A stretch of 64,000 nt of DNA. Origin: Rhodosorus marinus. Taxonomy: Eukaryota; Rhodophyta; Stylonematophyceae; Stylonematales; Stylonemataceae. Every line of letters begins with the position of its first letter. Position 1 is the first letter of the stretch. The stretch lies in the NCBI GenBank assembly GCA_029953675.1, contig JAMWBK010000001.1, forward strand, positions 3,075,001 through 3,139,000, read 5' to 3'. The position numbers were made by a program, and so were the translations under genes. Below the pieces are notes generated by a model. That model made no database searches and was not told where the DNA came from. It saw only the letters and a program-made list of their open reading frames with translations. This document shows, in pieces, positions 9,598 to 20,384 of the stretch.

Positions 9598-10165
9598 TTG
9601 TATTCTCCGAGTCTTGGAGAGAACGTACAAGAGTTTACTGGAGAGACAAAGTGAAAGAGTTTACTGGAGAGAACGTACAAATTAGTGCTAATGGCAGACA
9701 GAGAGACCTTACCTCCGAAAGGAGGGGGCGCTCCGATGGACGTAAGGATGGACCGTGCGCCTTCGGCTCATGGACCAGCACCTGACTCTGCCGGTGTTTC
9801 GGAACCGACTTTTGTGCCTACATCTGGAGCTGAGGCACTGCCCCTGCTCGGAGTTGACATGAGATGTGGACCACTACAGCTCCGCTTCGAGATTTCGTAA
9901 GCCCAGGCAGAGATCTGATCTACAACATACTGATGTTGAAATTCATGGAGGTCCTCAGTCAAGCACGTGCGATTCGTCTGGGCTGTCCCAGTTGCGATTG
10001 TCCCATGGTGGACTGCATCTCTCGCTGTTCCGCCCCAAACTGCTCTGTTGACTGATCTGTGGATTGACTTCCAAGTTGATAGGGTATCTTGTGGTTCTGT
10101 CCACCTTGCAAGTGACCTCTTTACGCACTGGAATCTGGTCTGGGGTAAGATGTCTGCGGCTGCTT
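9598..10165 (-). mobile_element. Family A retroelement, 5'-region fragment, minus orientation
   Basis: The minus-strand frame 10287-9955 reads LTPDQIPVRKEV, TTRYPINLEVNPQ and WDNRNWDSP, and is the reverse-orientation partner of 10338-10490. The segment belongs to the N-terminal region of family A and stands head-to-head with the following plus-strand copy. 9598-9700 holds a repeated TTTACTGGAGAGA(ACGTACAA) motif. Confidence 0.6.
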
Positions 10166-10490
10166 GAGAGTGATGACGAATGTTGGACAACCCCCCCGGG
10201 TTGGGAGGGAATCGGGTTTTCGTTAATGTCGACTGGTTGTACACCAGGGCAGGCACGACGGCCGACCTGAAGGGGATTCAGGATCATCTGGAGCGGTTGG
10301 GCGGAAACCCCATGCTTTGCAACCTCTCAGGGTTGCCGCAAGGAGGTCACCTGCACCGTGAACAGAACCGCAAGATACCCTATCAACTTGGAAGTCAATC
10401 CACAGATCAGTCAACAAAGCATTTTGGGATAGGACCTCGAGAGATGCAGGGCACCATTGGCACCATGGGACAATCGCAACTGGGACAATC
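9985..10490. repeat. Large imperfect inverted repeat inside family A
   Basis: Arm 9985-10125 is largely the reverse complement of 10338-10490. The best-kept core, ATACCCTATCAACTTGGAAG, followed by TCAATCCACAGATCAGTCAACA, is identical in both arms apart from strand. The spacer is about 213 bp. It results from two family A copies joined head-to-head. Confidence 0.8.
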
Positions 10491-11262
10491 GCAACTGGGA
10501 CAACAGCAGCTGGGACAATCGCAACTGGGACAGCAGAGTCCGGGACAGCGTGCGGCTAGGGCAGCCGGGATGCGTCAGCGGGCATCCCTCCGACAACTGC
10601 ACGCAACGGTTGGAGGAAGTAGATGGGGCCCTGATACACACCGGGTGCTCGCGATTAGTCTGGAGGTCTACTTCGAGAACTACCAACTAAGACCGGATAT
10701 CATTGCCACTCATCCCAGGACGTTCCAAAGGTATGCGCTGGATGTGACGGTTACATCGCCACTGCAGGAGAAATACATGAATCGGAATGGGTCAGAGAAT
10801 GGATATGCAGCGAAACGAGCGGAGAGGTGGAAAATGGGTACATTACAACGAGGCGATGTCAGTGGAGAAGCCAGACGACAAGCTCATTCCCATTGCGATC
10901 GAGAGCTTTGGGCGTACAGGACAAATGGCCCAAGAAATTTCTACGAGATGGCTGCAAGCGTTCGTTGCACCGGAGCTTAGAACTGAGCGATGTTCGGGCT
11001 CAGATCAACGGCAAATTATGGCAGGGGAACGCGGAGATAGCGATAGGCGGTCTGCGAGTGGACCAGTTGGCGAATCCACTGGTCCATGTTTTTTCGTTTG
11101 AACGTAGCATGAGACCCCGGTAGCGGGGTCGGCGTAAGTTTTTCCCTAGATAGTAGTAGAACTAGTGATACGCTGCAGTAGGCAGCTGCCAGTAAAGTTT
11201 ACGGTTACGCTGCAGTAGGCAGCTGCCCAATAAAGCTTACGGTTACGTTAGCCTGGGGTTAC
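10166..11262 (+). mobile_element. Family A retroelement, internally deleted copy
   Basis: Starts with GATGACGAATGTTGGACAAC, the N-terminal coding block also seen on the minus strand near 41.5 kb. The frame 10180-10980 runs from this block through a GQSQLGQ repeat (15-bp units at 10468-10540), RAAGMRQRASLRQLHATVGG and RPDIIATHPRTFQRYALDVTV, an endonuclease-like PD..DVTV segment. It continues in another frame as DDKLIPIAIESFGRTGQMA. The reverse transcriptase is missing. The tail has two tandem CGCTGCAGTAGGCAGCTGCC...AATAAAG blocks and ends at the GTTAGCCTGGGG junction. Confidence 0.7.
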
Positions 11263-12543
11263 CCCAGACTAAAGCAAGCTCTGCATTCCCAGACCAAACT
11301 GTCCCGTGTAGTTGAGCCCTCACGTTGCTCAACTCGTACTGCTTGGTGAGCATGTGGCCGCAACCTTCTCGTAGGAAATCCTGTGTCATCTGACCAGTCC
11401 TCCCGAAGGTTTCAATAGCAATCGGAATCAGTCTGTCATCTGGATGCTGTAGCCATCGCCTCCTTATAGTGCGCAAGTTTCCAGCGCTCTGCCTGTTTCG
11501 CTGCGTATCCATTATTGTCTTTGCTCTTGGGTAGGTGTCTCGCCTGTAGGGGTGACACCTACCGTCACATCGCAAATCTTTGCCATGTTCGAGGGTGGAC
11601 AGCCACCAGATCCGGTCTCAGATTCGAGTTTGTGAAGTAACCTGTAGGTTCTTTCTGAACGTCTCTGAAGTGCCATCTGTTAAGCCAGCGCGCCAGCTCA
11701 GTGCAGATCTCATCATGTCGCCGTTGACACAGCCCAGTCGAAGGCTGACAATGGTGGAATCTTTGTACGGCGTTTGTACGGTATGTACTATTGTACCTAG
11801 TACACTTCTCCGTCGCCCGCAATCCCGGAATCGGGAGCCCAAGCGACTGTCGTAGGCAAATCCCTGAACCAGACGCCTGAACCCGCTCCTGCTGCGGAGC
11901 GGTACGAGCTCTGTGTTCGGGGTCCACTAGGGGATCAGTGACCAGAGGGTTTGTTTTATTGAACCATGCTTCACCACGGGCTGGTCAGGATTTTGTGGGT
12001 TAAGAGCGGTCCCCGTCATGTACGCAACGCAGGCCAGTCTGCGACTTCGGGGGGAGGTCTCTGGGTTGAGGCGTCTCTGTATCGAAGAGCTCGCATGTAG
12101 GATTTGCTCGATGAGGGAGTCGGTAGAGCAGGGTAGATTGGTGGTTCTGGGGGTGGGGTGTGTAGCAGCCTCCACGGTTCTTTCTTGCAGGGTTTTGACG
12201 TACGGCCAGTAGCCTTGGTTCTCCTGGAAGGTGCGGATCCATGCCGTGTAGAAGGCAATGGGTTGAATACGTCTTCGAGTGCAGAATCCAGGGCCTCCCC
12301 ACCTGCAGGGGCGGGCGACCTGCTGCCATGAAGGCGGCGTTCAATGAGAGTCCGTAGTAGTAGCTGTATGTAGACAGCCTAGGAGTCTTTTCAGTTGTAT
12401 TCCTGTGATGGAGTCTGCTCACGTGCCAGACTTCTTCCGTAGTTGAAAGCCACTGTCCGCAGCGTATAGTCCAGCCTAGTTTCCGAACAGAATCGGAACA
12501 GGGCGAGTTTCGTATTGAGCTCCTCGGGAGGCAGTCGGCGGTC
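11262..12543 (-). mobile_element. Family A retroelement, 5'-truncated, minus
   Basis: Lies tail-to-tail with the preceding copy. Minus-strand frames show PEELNTKLALFRFCSETRLDYTL, matching the intact stretch at 26.9 kb. Further on are RPDLVAVHPRTWQRFAM and DDRLIPIAIETFGRTGQMTQDFL. Several frameshifts and stops separate these blocks, so it is not coding-competent. Confidence 0.75.
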
Positions 12544-13250
12544 GCCTCCTGGGCTACCGCGCTTCGCACCTTGGTGAGTTTTCGGATGGATCCTGGGGAT
12601 TCGGAACGGCCAGCTCAACGTATGTGGTGCGGCGGCTATCATCGCAGCTAACCACTAGGTCGGCCACTCGGTGCTCATCGTTTTGGGAGTCTGCGACAGG
12701 CAGGGGCTTCTCACGTTCAATTTCGAGACCGGCTTGCCGAACGATGGGCCGAACTTCCCTGTATAATAAGGTCAAGAACCGCGCATAGCGACGGTTTCGC
12801 GTACATTGCACCGCTGGGCAACTGGCGAGCAGGTGAGCGCCAAAATCTGCGGTGTCTTCAGTCAGGGAGCAGAGAGGGCACGGCGAACCCATCTCGTACG
12901 GCCAGTGGGGTTGACGTATCTCGAGGTATAAGCGCAAAGAAGTACGCACTTCGAAATCCGTGAATGTCCGGGGCGGAAAGGCTGGAACCGTCATGAGCCA
13001 CTGTGAGCTTATACACGCTCCAAGACTACGTAGGCGGCGCGGTTGAAGCTGGTCATATGCAGCACGGTGCAAGTCCCAAGAGGGGGTGTTTTGTAACGCA
13101 TTGGTCCGGGCGCGAGAAGTCGGTCATATGCAGCACGGTGCAAGTCCCAAGAGGCGGTGTCTTGTAACGCATTGGTGCGTGCGGTGGCACGGCTGCCAGA
13201 GCCCAGTCCATCAGGAGGAGGATCACGAGAGACCTCCGGTTCCTGCTCCA
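12544..13250 (-). mobile_element. Family C retroelement fragment, minus
   Basis: Frame 13072-12554 encodes a C-terminal segment. It contains RLRSLG..ISSQWLMTVPAFPP, the CCHC finger CPLCSLTEDTADFGAHLLASC, LEIEREKPLPVADSQNDEHRVADLV and DDSRRTTYVELAVPNPQ. It breaks off before the PLIIECFG block. The boundary with family A at 12540-12590 contains a short plus-oriented scrap (GTCGCCTCCTGGGCTACCGC) of a B-type element. Confidence 0.75.
13051..13185. repeat. 71-bp tandem duplication within family C
   Basis: GGTCATATGCAGCACGGTGC recurs at 13051 and 13122, and the following AAGTCCCAAGAGG.GGTGT.TTGTAACGCATTGGT is also repeated. The 42.4-kb family C copy has this segment once. Confidence 0.85.
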
Positions 13251-13449
13251 CAACAGGATATGCGTTTTGGAATGTTATGGCTAATCTACGAGGATTCAGT
13301 TACTTTTATCTGAAGCCGATGGGGTGGGCTCTATCGGCTTTCATTAAAGGTAACTCACTAGGATCCTCTAGCAAACGACAAAAACGGACGATCAGGGTAT
13401 AAAAACATAGAAAATATGCATTACAAAGAATAGTAAGAGAACGGCGCTA

Positions 13450-13716
13450 GCTCATCGCTTGGTTCCCCTGATCATTGAGTGCTTGGGCTTTTCGGACTCT
13501 GTTGGCTCTCGCTGGCTCTTCGGGAGTTGTTCCGCGAACGCCCTGACCGTCTCCAATCGCTGTTTTACCCGCTTAAGTTCCCGCGTGGCGCATGAATGCT
13601 GGATTGATGCTGGACCCGCGCGATCTTCGCCTCGCGCTTAGTCTTTGTTTCCCCCCTCGGGGTTGCTTCTTTCAGCCTCCGATTGAACCATTCATTCAAC
13701 GGCTTCCGATGGATTG
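13450..13716 (+). mobile_element. Family C retroelement, 3' fragment
   Basis: Encodes LVPLIIECLGFSDSVGSRWL, then frameshifted remnants of RPDRLQSLF and MNAGLMLDPRDLR. It ends CCCCTCGGGG...TTTCAGCCTCCGATTGAACCATTCATTCA, the typical C tail beside an ATTC repeat. 13251-13449 before it shows no gene. Confidence 0.75.
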
Positions 13717-14875
13717 TAACTCAGTAGGATTTAAAAAAAAAGCATTATTTCGTGTATTTCGGATGGACGGCCGGATAAGCTGGAAGTGCCGATGCTCTGT
13801 TTCTTACAATAGGGTTTTATTAGCATAGCGCTACGCAAACCGTGAAAAGCAACTAAGAACTAGGTAGGGAAGCGTGCAAACCCAGGCGCCGATGGCGCGC
13901 CTCGCCAAGCATGCTCCTCAAATATCGCCTCAGGGAGGCACTTAAACGCCGCAAAAGTGCCAAGTATTCAATAGGATGCTCAGTAAAACATTTCCGCAAC
14001 CACTCCAAACCCGCCTTCTCCACGTGACCACAGCTTTCCACAATGAAAGGCTGGAACCGGTGGGAGCGACCCTCAGCGCGAGGCAGACTGGCCATACTCT
14101 CAGCATACCGTCGTTCCTTCACGCGGCGAAGGGCCGAAGCAGCTGCTTCCCGGCGGCGGGCGGCAGCCGTGAGATGGGCGCTTGCCACAGGGCATGTAAT
14201 CGCGAGGTCAACATATGCTGAGCGTCTGGCGGCAGCATCGGAGACGAGGAGATCTGCGATAGAGCGGGGCGGTGCCCTATCCGAGACCGATCTGGGTACT
14301 TCCGATTCCACCTCAACCCGTTGCCCTACCCGAGTCAAACATTCGCTGAGAATGTACTTGAAGCGAGTGTAACGCCTCGAACGAAGACCTCTCAACAGTC
14401 CGCATGAACCTAAGAAGTGGTAGCCACAAGCATCGATCCGACTCTCACATCCCTGACAGAAAGACGGCCGATTAGAGTGCCACGGAGCTTGTGGCAAACC
14501 CAGATAGATCCGTGCAGCAGAGCAGAACTGAAAGGCATCGAGACGATGACCCAGTGAAGAAGGCAGCGTGGTTAACCACAAGTGCGACAGGTTGCCTCCC
14601 ATGCCGCGGAGGCGCGGCGGTGGTAGGCGGTGTGAAGGGGCAGTTGAGCAAGATTGCCTGAGCGGCACTGTGTTGGCCCAAGGTGAGGCTATGTTGAATC
14701 ACATCAGCGCGAGCTCCACAATCGGCTCAGACCCTGGTAATCCGCAACCGGTGACCCGGGGCTAGCTTCCCCCTCGTCGGCGAGTACTCTGTCGATGGGA
14801 GAGTCCTCGATCGCCTCAGTTCGTCCCCATAACAGCTGCGAAATCTGGATCGGCTCTCGTCCGGCACGGCGTTGC

Positions 14876-15313
14876 ACTGGCTTTATTGGCATAGCCTACA
14901 GCGCTACGCAAACCGTGAAAAGGAACTAAGAACTAGGCAGGGAAGCGTGCAAACCCAGGCGTGGCGCGCCTCGCCATGCATGCTGCTCGAATATCGCCAC
15001 AGAGAGAGACTTAAACGCCGCAAAAGTTCCAAGTATTCAACAGGATGCTCAGTAAAATATTTACGCAACCACTCCAAACCCGCCTTCTCCACGTGACCAA
15101 AGCTTTCCAAAATGAAAGGCTGGAACCGGTGGGAGCGACCCTCAGCGCGAGGCAGGCTGGCCATACCCTCAGCATACCGTCGTTCCTTCACGCGGCGAAG
15201 GGCCGAAGCAGCTGCTCCCCGGCGGCAGGCGGCAGCCGTGAGATGGGCGCTTGCCACAGGGCATGTAATCGCGAGGTCAACATATGCTGAGCGTCTGGCG
15301 GCAGTATCGGAGA
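14876..15313 (-). mobile_element. 5'-truncated family B copy nested in the larger family B copy
   Basis: A 3' piece of family B (from SPILPPDAQHM/YVDLAITCPVAS to GGCTATGCCAATAAAGCCAGT) sits exactly between LQQAF and KCNAVPDE-equivalent codons of the surrounding copy. In the other B copies (21.7 and 35.3 kb) these codons are adjacent (CAACAGGCGTTCCAGAAGTG). The outer element resumes at GCAACGCCGTGCCGG directly after the inner tail. Confidence 0.85.
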
Positions 15314-15770
15314 CTTACTGAACGCCTGTTGCAGGGCATCCTAGATACTCAAAAATCGGGGCCTTAAGGGTCACGGGGTCTTTCCTAGTCAGTGCTCTAG
15401 CCAAAAGGCAGGCACTTCGCATCCGAAAACTCACCAAGGTGCGAAGCGCGGTAGCCGAGGATGCGACCGCCGCAGCCGAGCATACGATTCCATTGTCGGC
15501 CACTCCAAATCCGCCTAATCGTAAAGGTAGGGCAATCTGGCCACGAATTAGGTCCCTGTCAGGAGCCGCTTCCACATCCAGGGGTTCATCCAAGAGCGTT
15601 TCCAAGTGCTTCAGCGTCGCCTCGTCCGCCTTGGCTACCATCCACGAGCCCCAGTGCGGTGGAAGGCTTCGCAGCCAGTAATTCAGTCAGGGACCGGCAC
15701 AAAAGCGGGAGAGCGGGCAAGCCGATTGGAGCATGCTGTCCGGTAGGCGCTCAATGGCGTCGGTGAGCTG

Positions 15771-15950
15771 CTTATGGCGTGCTAAAACTCGTTCGCAAGA
15801 GTCTTGGAAAAAGTTGTCCCTCCCCAAACCGACGCCATGGTGCTCGAGCCCCGCACGCTGCTTATGGCGCGCTAAAACTCGTTCGCAGGAGTCTTGCACG
15901 AAATTGTCACTCCCCAAACCGACGTCATGGTGCTCGAGCTCCTCACGTTC
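15771..15950 (-). repeat. 90-bp in-frame tandem duplication in family B
   Basis: CTTATGGCG(T/C)GCTAAAACTC and the following bases to CTCGAGC recur with a 90-bp period (15771, 15861). On the minus strand this doubles about 30 codons (LEHH.VGLG.DNF.QDSCERVLARHKQ). Copies at 21.2 and 34.8 kb have one unit. Confidence 0.88.
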
Positions 15951-18900
15951 ACCAAAGACTCGGAGACTTGGTGGCAGGGAGCCCCTCGAAACTTCAGGCG
16001 GGGAGAGAAAACGGCATTTTTCGGGTTCCACGGTTAGACCTACTCAACGTGCGATTGCTTCGATCTGGGTCCAAAAAAAAAAAACCGAGCCAAGTGCTCA
16101 GGGGTGCCCAGCAACGTCACGTCGTCATGGTAGGCACAGATGCGAAGCTCCCGCACCTCAGCCGCCAGTCGCTGGAGCACGAGCTGCAAGGCACAGGCGT
16201 GAAGTACAGGCCCACAACGATCACCCTGTTGAACGCCAGTACGTGCTGCAAAAGCAGAGCCCTGCGTTGTCAAGTAAGGGAGGCTCCCCCCTCCGTAAAT
16301 ACCGAATAGGAACAGCCACGCCTCCGGGAATACCCTTCGAATCACCTCCAAAGCATGCGTCCGCGAGAAGCTGCTGAACGCGTTACGGAATTCAACCACC
16401 AAAACGCCCCAATCGGGCCTACTGGCTCGCTCGAGCTCGATCGCATGAGTGATCAGTTCGCAACCCCCCGGAAAATCCCACTCCTACCTGCCAAGGCGCC
16501 ATAAAAACGGTGACTCGCTGGCGTAGGCGCTGGCATAGCCACCTCCCGGCGAGCTTCCGTAGGCTCTCGACCATGCCGATCGGCCGGAGACGCGAGTGTG
16601 CCCGCTCGTGGTCGGGTTTCGTTAGCAAGCAAAGCTGTGCCCATCTCAGATGGTCCCAAGGGGGAGACGCACGCCCTGCGCCCTGGAACAGCGTATTCAG
16701 GATCTTCACCAGTGCGTTCTGGCCAGGCTTGCTCAAGGCCTGCAGTAATTCCGTTTGTAGCCCAGAGGGTCCACGGCAGCGTCCACGCCGGGAGGTCCGG
16801 AGCAAATCCTCCAGATCAAGGAGCGTCAGGTCGATGCGGAACCTGGCCAACTCTGGACGGTCTAAAAATGCCCGAATTCGGGGAGCCAGTCCACGTCGGA
16901 GGAGGGGAACAACCCTGACACAGTCTGGTCGAGGCTCTCGCCGTAGGGGAGTACAGGCACCTGACCCTCCAAGACCCGTGCCGCTCGACTCGGGTCGCCA
17001 ACCGCCACCAATTTCTGCACTCGAGTCGTCCTAGGCGAGGCTGTCCCAGCACGAGTCCTCCGGCCGGAATCCTCGGATGACGCCAAGTAGCTCTGCTGCG
17101 ACACCTCAAATTCCCCCTTCAGGAACATGGCGAGTCGTTCTCGGACGCGCCATCTGCGCTCCGATGTGTGAGTGGGTGACAGAATCAGGCGCGGCATGAT
17201 CCCCAAAAATTCCCACATGACGGTGTCGCGAAGGTTACGCGCCAGGCTCGTGAAGATGAAGTCCAGGATGGTCCCCTCCACTAAGAGCTCTCCGCGAGGT
17301 AGAACGACAGGCGGAATCCTGCCACTGAAGGGAAGCGAACCGCCTCCCAAAGAAATCCATCGCCGGAGCCAACTCCGCAGGCGCGTACGACAGATGCCCC
17401 AGTCTCCGCCCTCCTTCAGGACATAAGACTGCAGGTCCATGGGCTGCGACCTCGCAGCCGTGCCCGGGGAGCTAATCGTGCTTCTCCCCCTTAGACCCGG
17501 GGGAGTCGGTCCTCGCGCGCTTGCCTCCTATCCTCACCAAACTGGTCAACCGGCCACTCCGCGAGGCTCGCGGGATGGCTCCCCCGGGATTCAACAAAGT
17601 AATAGGGGCGTTCTCGACCGACATGCCCTCCGGCTCCCCTTCCTCGCCACTCGCACTGGAAGTGGTGCTTGGAGCGAGGCCCTCGAATACTCCCAAACTC
17701 CGTAGCTCTGCCTTGTGGCTGGAGGTCAGCGCAAGGTTCCTCCCTGTCGAAAAAGGTAGAGGCGGCTGCGCGCATATGGCGTGAACCCGACGCGAAACGC
17801 TCCGAAAGTATCCGCTCCATGCGATCAATGCGAAGCCAATGGATGGCTGCAGCTTTCACGTTGGTCTCGTGCTCAGAGAGCCCTGCTGTTTCTCCGGGAG
17901 AGAGGAAAGTGCCCGAAAAACGGTCGAACCCGAAATGCAATACGACCTGGGGTAGAGAACGCAACCAGCGGGAGCTCTCAGGCCACTGCTCGTAGGCCTC
18001 TCCAGAAGAGCCTGCAGGTAAGTGGCCGCGGTTGCAGTGACCACAAAGAGGACATCGCGACCCTCATAATTTGCGAAGATGAAGTCTTCGCGGCTACAGA
18101 CCAAAGACTCCGCAAAAGTATCCCGAAAATCTCGCATGGACGGGACCTGGCCTTGTGTAGCCTGGGGCCGGACGTTGCGCACCCAGAGTATTTGCAAAGT
18201 AGTCGCCGCAGGTCCGCAGTGCTGCTCGCGAGAGGGCAAATAAGCATAGCATAGCCGCCGTCCGTGCGGCTGTGGTACCCTTCCGGAAAACTGAGACGTA
18301 AGACGGGCCCCCCTTGGGACCACCGCGTGCCCCCGCCTTGGCCTGGAGCTGTCGTCCACCTGAGTGCTGGCCCAGGACGGGAAAGTCCGCTCCCGCTGAG
18401 GGAACATTCGAAGGATTAGGCAGCTCTGCACCCCTCCGAAGAGGCCCCAGCCGCGGAACCACCTTTGTCACCTCCGGATCCTGGAGCTGCCCTCGCCTGT
18501 CCCGGAACAGGTTGTTGATTGACCTGGGGAAGTTGACTGTCTTCCGCCAACTTGGCCACCCGGCTGGAATTCCACCCGAATTTGACTTCTCCCTCGCCAG
18601 GAGACCCGATTCCACCCCCCGCTAGCTTCTGGGTGAGCTGAGGAATGACATGTCGATCCCCGCGGCCGTAATTAGGCTTGTTACAGCAGAGAGCAGGGCA
18701 CGCATTTGTGTACCAGAGGCGCCCTGTAACTCCACCCGTGTGGAGAAACGGCCCGCGCGAAGAGACACTCTGTGTCCACCCTCAGTAGACACCTCCGCCC
18801 GCGGGATCTCCGGACCCTCAGGAGTGGAGCGCGGGGGGACCCCAGCCATCGCGGAAGAGTGTGTTGAAGAAGAGTTTCACGAAGGAACCCGGCCAAAAAA

Positions 18901-19137
18901 TCCCACACAAACCAGCGCCTCAGACCGAAAACTCCGGATCGAACACACCCAAAGGAGGAGAATCCCCGATAACCAACCACGAAACCCGAAAAAGCGGGGG
19001 GGAAGACAGCAAGAGGATGCGCCTGCAACGAGGAACACTCTCGGACCCGAACACGACTCCAATCGCAACCAAAAACCAAGTCAAACCCCCCAGTCACTCG
19101 TTTTCTGTCATGGTCTTCTTAGGCTTTATTCTGGTTT

Positions 19138-19255
19138 CTTATCGTGGCGCATGAACGCTGCGTTACTATTGGAGGCGCGCGACCTTCGCGGGGCTTGGTC
19201 TTCTTTCCCATTGGGGGCTTTCTCTTTCAGTCTCCGACTAAACAATTCATTCATA
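19138..19255 (+). mobile_element. Family C retroelement 3' tail
   Basis: TGGCGCATGAACGCTGCG (codons MNAALLLEARDLRGA), a T/C-rich run and TTTCAGTCTCCGACTAAACAATTCATTCA give the C 3' end, again next to ATTCATTC. Confidence 0.75.
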
Positions 19256-19371
19256 CTGGCGGCAGCAGATACGGATATAACGGGCCAGCCTTCTCGCTTG
19301 GCTGTAGCAAGAAGGAAAAAAAAACAGCCTGACCTAAAAAATATAAGGCGGGCATGTGGCTTGCTATAGCG

Positions 19372-19645
19372 AGCCGGGGTCGCTCCCACCGGTTCCCGCC
19401 TTTCATTGTGGAAAAGCTTTGGGCACATGGAGAAGTCGGGTTTGGAGTGGTTGCGGAAATGTTTTACTGAGCATCCTCATGAATACTTGGAACTTTTGCG
19501 GCGTTGAAATGCCTCTCTGTGGCGATATTCGAGCAGCATGCTTGCCGAAGCGCGCCATTGGCGCCTGGGTTGGCACGCTTCCCTACCTAGTTCTTAGTTC
19601 CTTTTCACGCCTTGCGTAGCGCTTCAGGCTAGGCTAATAAAGCAA
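19372..19645 (+). mobile_element. Family B retroelement, 3' fragment
   Basis: GGTCGCTCCCACCGGTTCC to CACGCTTCCCTACCTAGTTC and AGGCTAGGCTAATAAAGC match the B 3' end. Codons give RSHRFPPFIVE, EKSGLEWLRKCFTEHP with small frameshifts. Confidence 0.8.
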
Positions 19646-19930
19646 GTGTGTAAAGAGAAGAGGGGCAGTCCCTTTACGAACTTGGCTGGTGGGTTTTGGC
19701 GGCTGGTCTTGGTCATGAACGGATGTAGAGCGCTCCATTAAAAACCACAAAAAACACAACCAATATAATGCAATCCATACAATAAATAATAAAACAAAAG
19801 GAGGCCAAGACCCCTCTGCCGTTTTTACGGTGAAGTTTTCTGCATTTTGTGCTCGCTCAACATCGAACGGTTGGCTTTGTATTTCGACTTCGGCTTGCGG
19901 GGTCTCCAATTGGATGTAAGCGGTCGTCAT
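19634..19930 (-). CDS. Candidate small single-pass membrane protein
   Basis: 98 codons starting at CCAACCATGACG (favourable context). Residues 1-43 are acidic and polar (QLETPQAEVEIQSQPFDVE). About residues 44-66 form one hydrophobic segment rich in W, F and L (PPFVLLFIVWIALYWL...). The tail is basic and proline-containing. The stop codon lies inside the 3' end of the neighbouring family B insertion (CTTTATTAG), so the insertion may have replaced the original end. The frame remains open upstream of the ATG to about 20206. No family recognised; it may be a chance frame. Confidence 0.35.
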   Translation of the reverse strand: MTTAYIQLETPQAEVEIQSQPFDVERAQNAENFTVKTAEGSWPPFVLLFIVWIALYWLCFLWFLMERSTSVHDQDQPPKPTSQVRKGTAPLLFTHLLY

Positions 19931-20384
19931 GGTTGGAGAATCTGGAGAGGAAGGTTTTGGAGTCAAAACAGTCCCTTGCTGTTGTAGTACCCTGCCTAGA
20001 TTCGCGCTTTGATGGGATGAAAGTGGCAAGGGTGCCCTCTGCCAACTCCTGCATGGCCGGCTGACCTCCGTCCACAACGTGCCCAGGTGAACTTTCCGTG
20101 GCACTCGCCTTCGAGAGGGGTTGTATTCCAGGAGGATTATTATGCGTTTGTAGTATGCACATCCCACACAACTGGTTACCTGGTATCCCAACGAATTCTT
20201 TGTCACTTGCAGTTCCTCAACTTCTTACCGTTTATTCCAACTTGCCCTACCGAACCGAACTACCGAATGCAGCGCTAGCTATGAAACTTGCTGCGCGTTC
20301 TGCAGATTGCGACTACCGTCAACTACAGCAAGCGGGCGGCTGAGCGACCAGGTGAATACTCGAACTGTTCAGAGACATATACCT

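Larger units (their letters stand above)
13812..19105 (-). mobile_element. Family B retroelement, longest copy
   Basis: The longest B copy here, about 5.3 kb including a nested insertion. From the 5' end (19105): a GT-rich leader, N-terminal blocks SFRDTFAES..FIFANYEGRDVLFVV (about 18.1 kb), RT blocks RGRCRGPSGLQTELLQ, SRLRPIGMVESLRKLAGRWL, VVEFRNAFSSFSR, ARTGVQQGDRCGPVLHACAL and AYHDDVTLLG (16.9-16.0 kb). Next come LTDAIERLPDSMLQSA, ALPLRLGGFGV, finger CQGCESRIDACGYHFLGSC, RSIADLLVSDAAARRSAYVDLAI, and the closing QPFIVESCGHVEKAGLEWLRK. The last 271-codon stretch (14668-13853) is open; upstream parts carry frameshifts. The tail ends GCTATGCTAATAAAA. Confidence 0.8.

Noticed and set aside
10457-10690. 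WDNRNWDN repeat protein on the plus strand
   Set aside because: Alternative frame of the 15-bp repeat whose GQSQLGQ frame fits the family A product better.
15733-16377. 214-codon plus-strand frame
   Set aside because: Antisense to the reverse transcriptase and the 90-bp duplication of family B.
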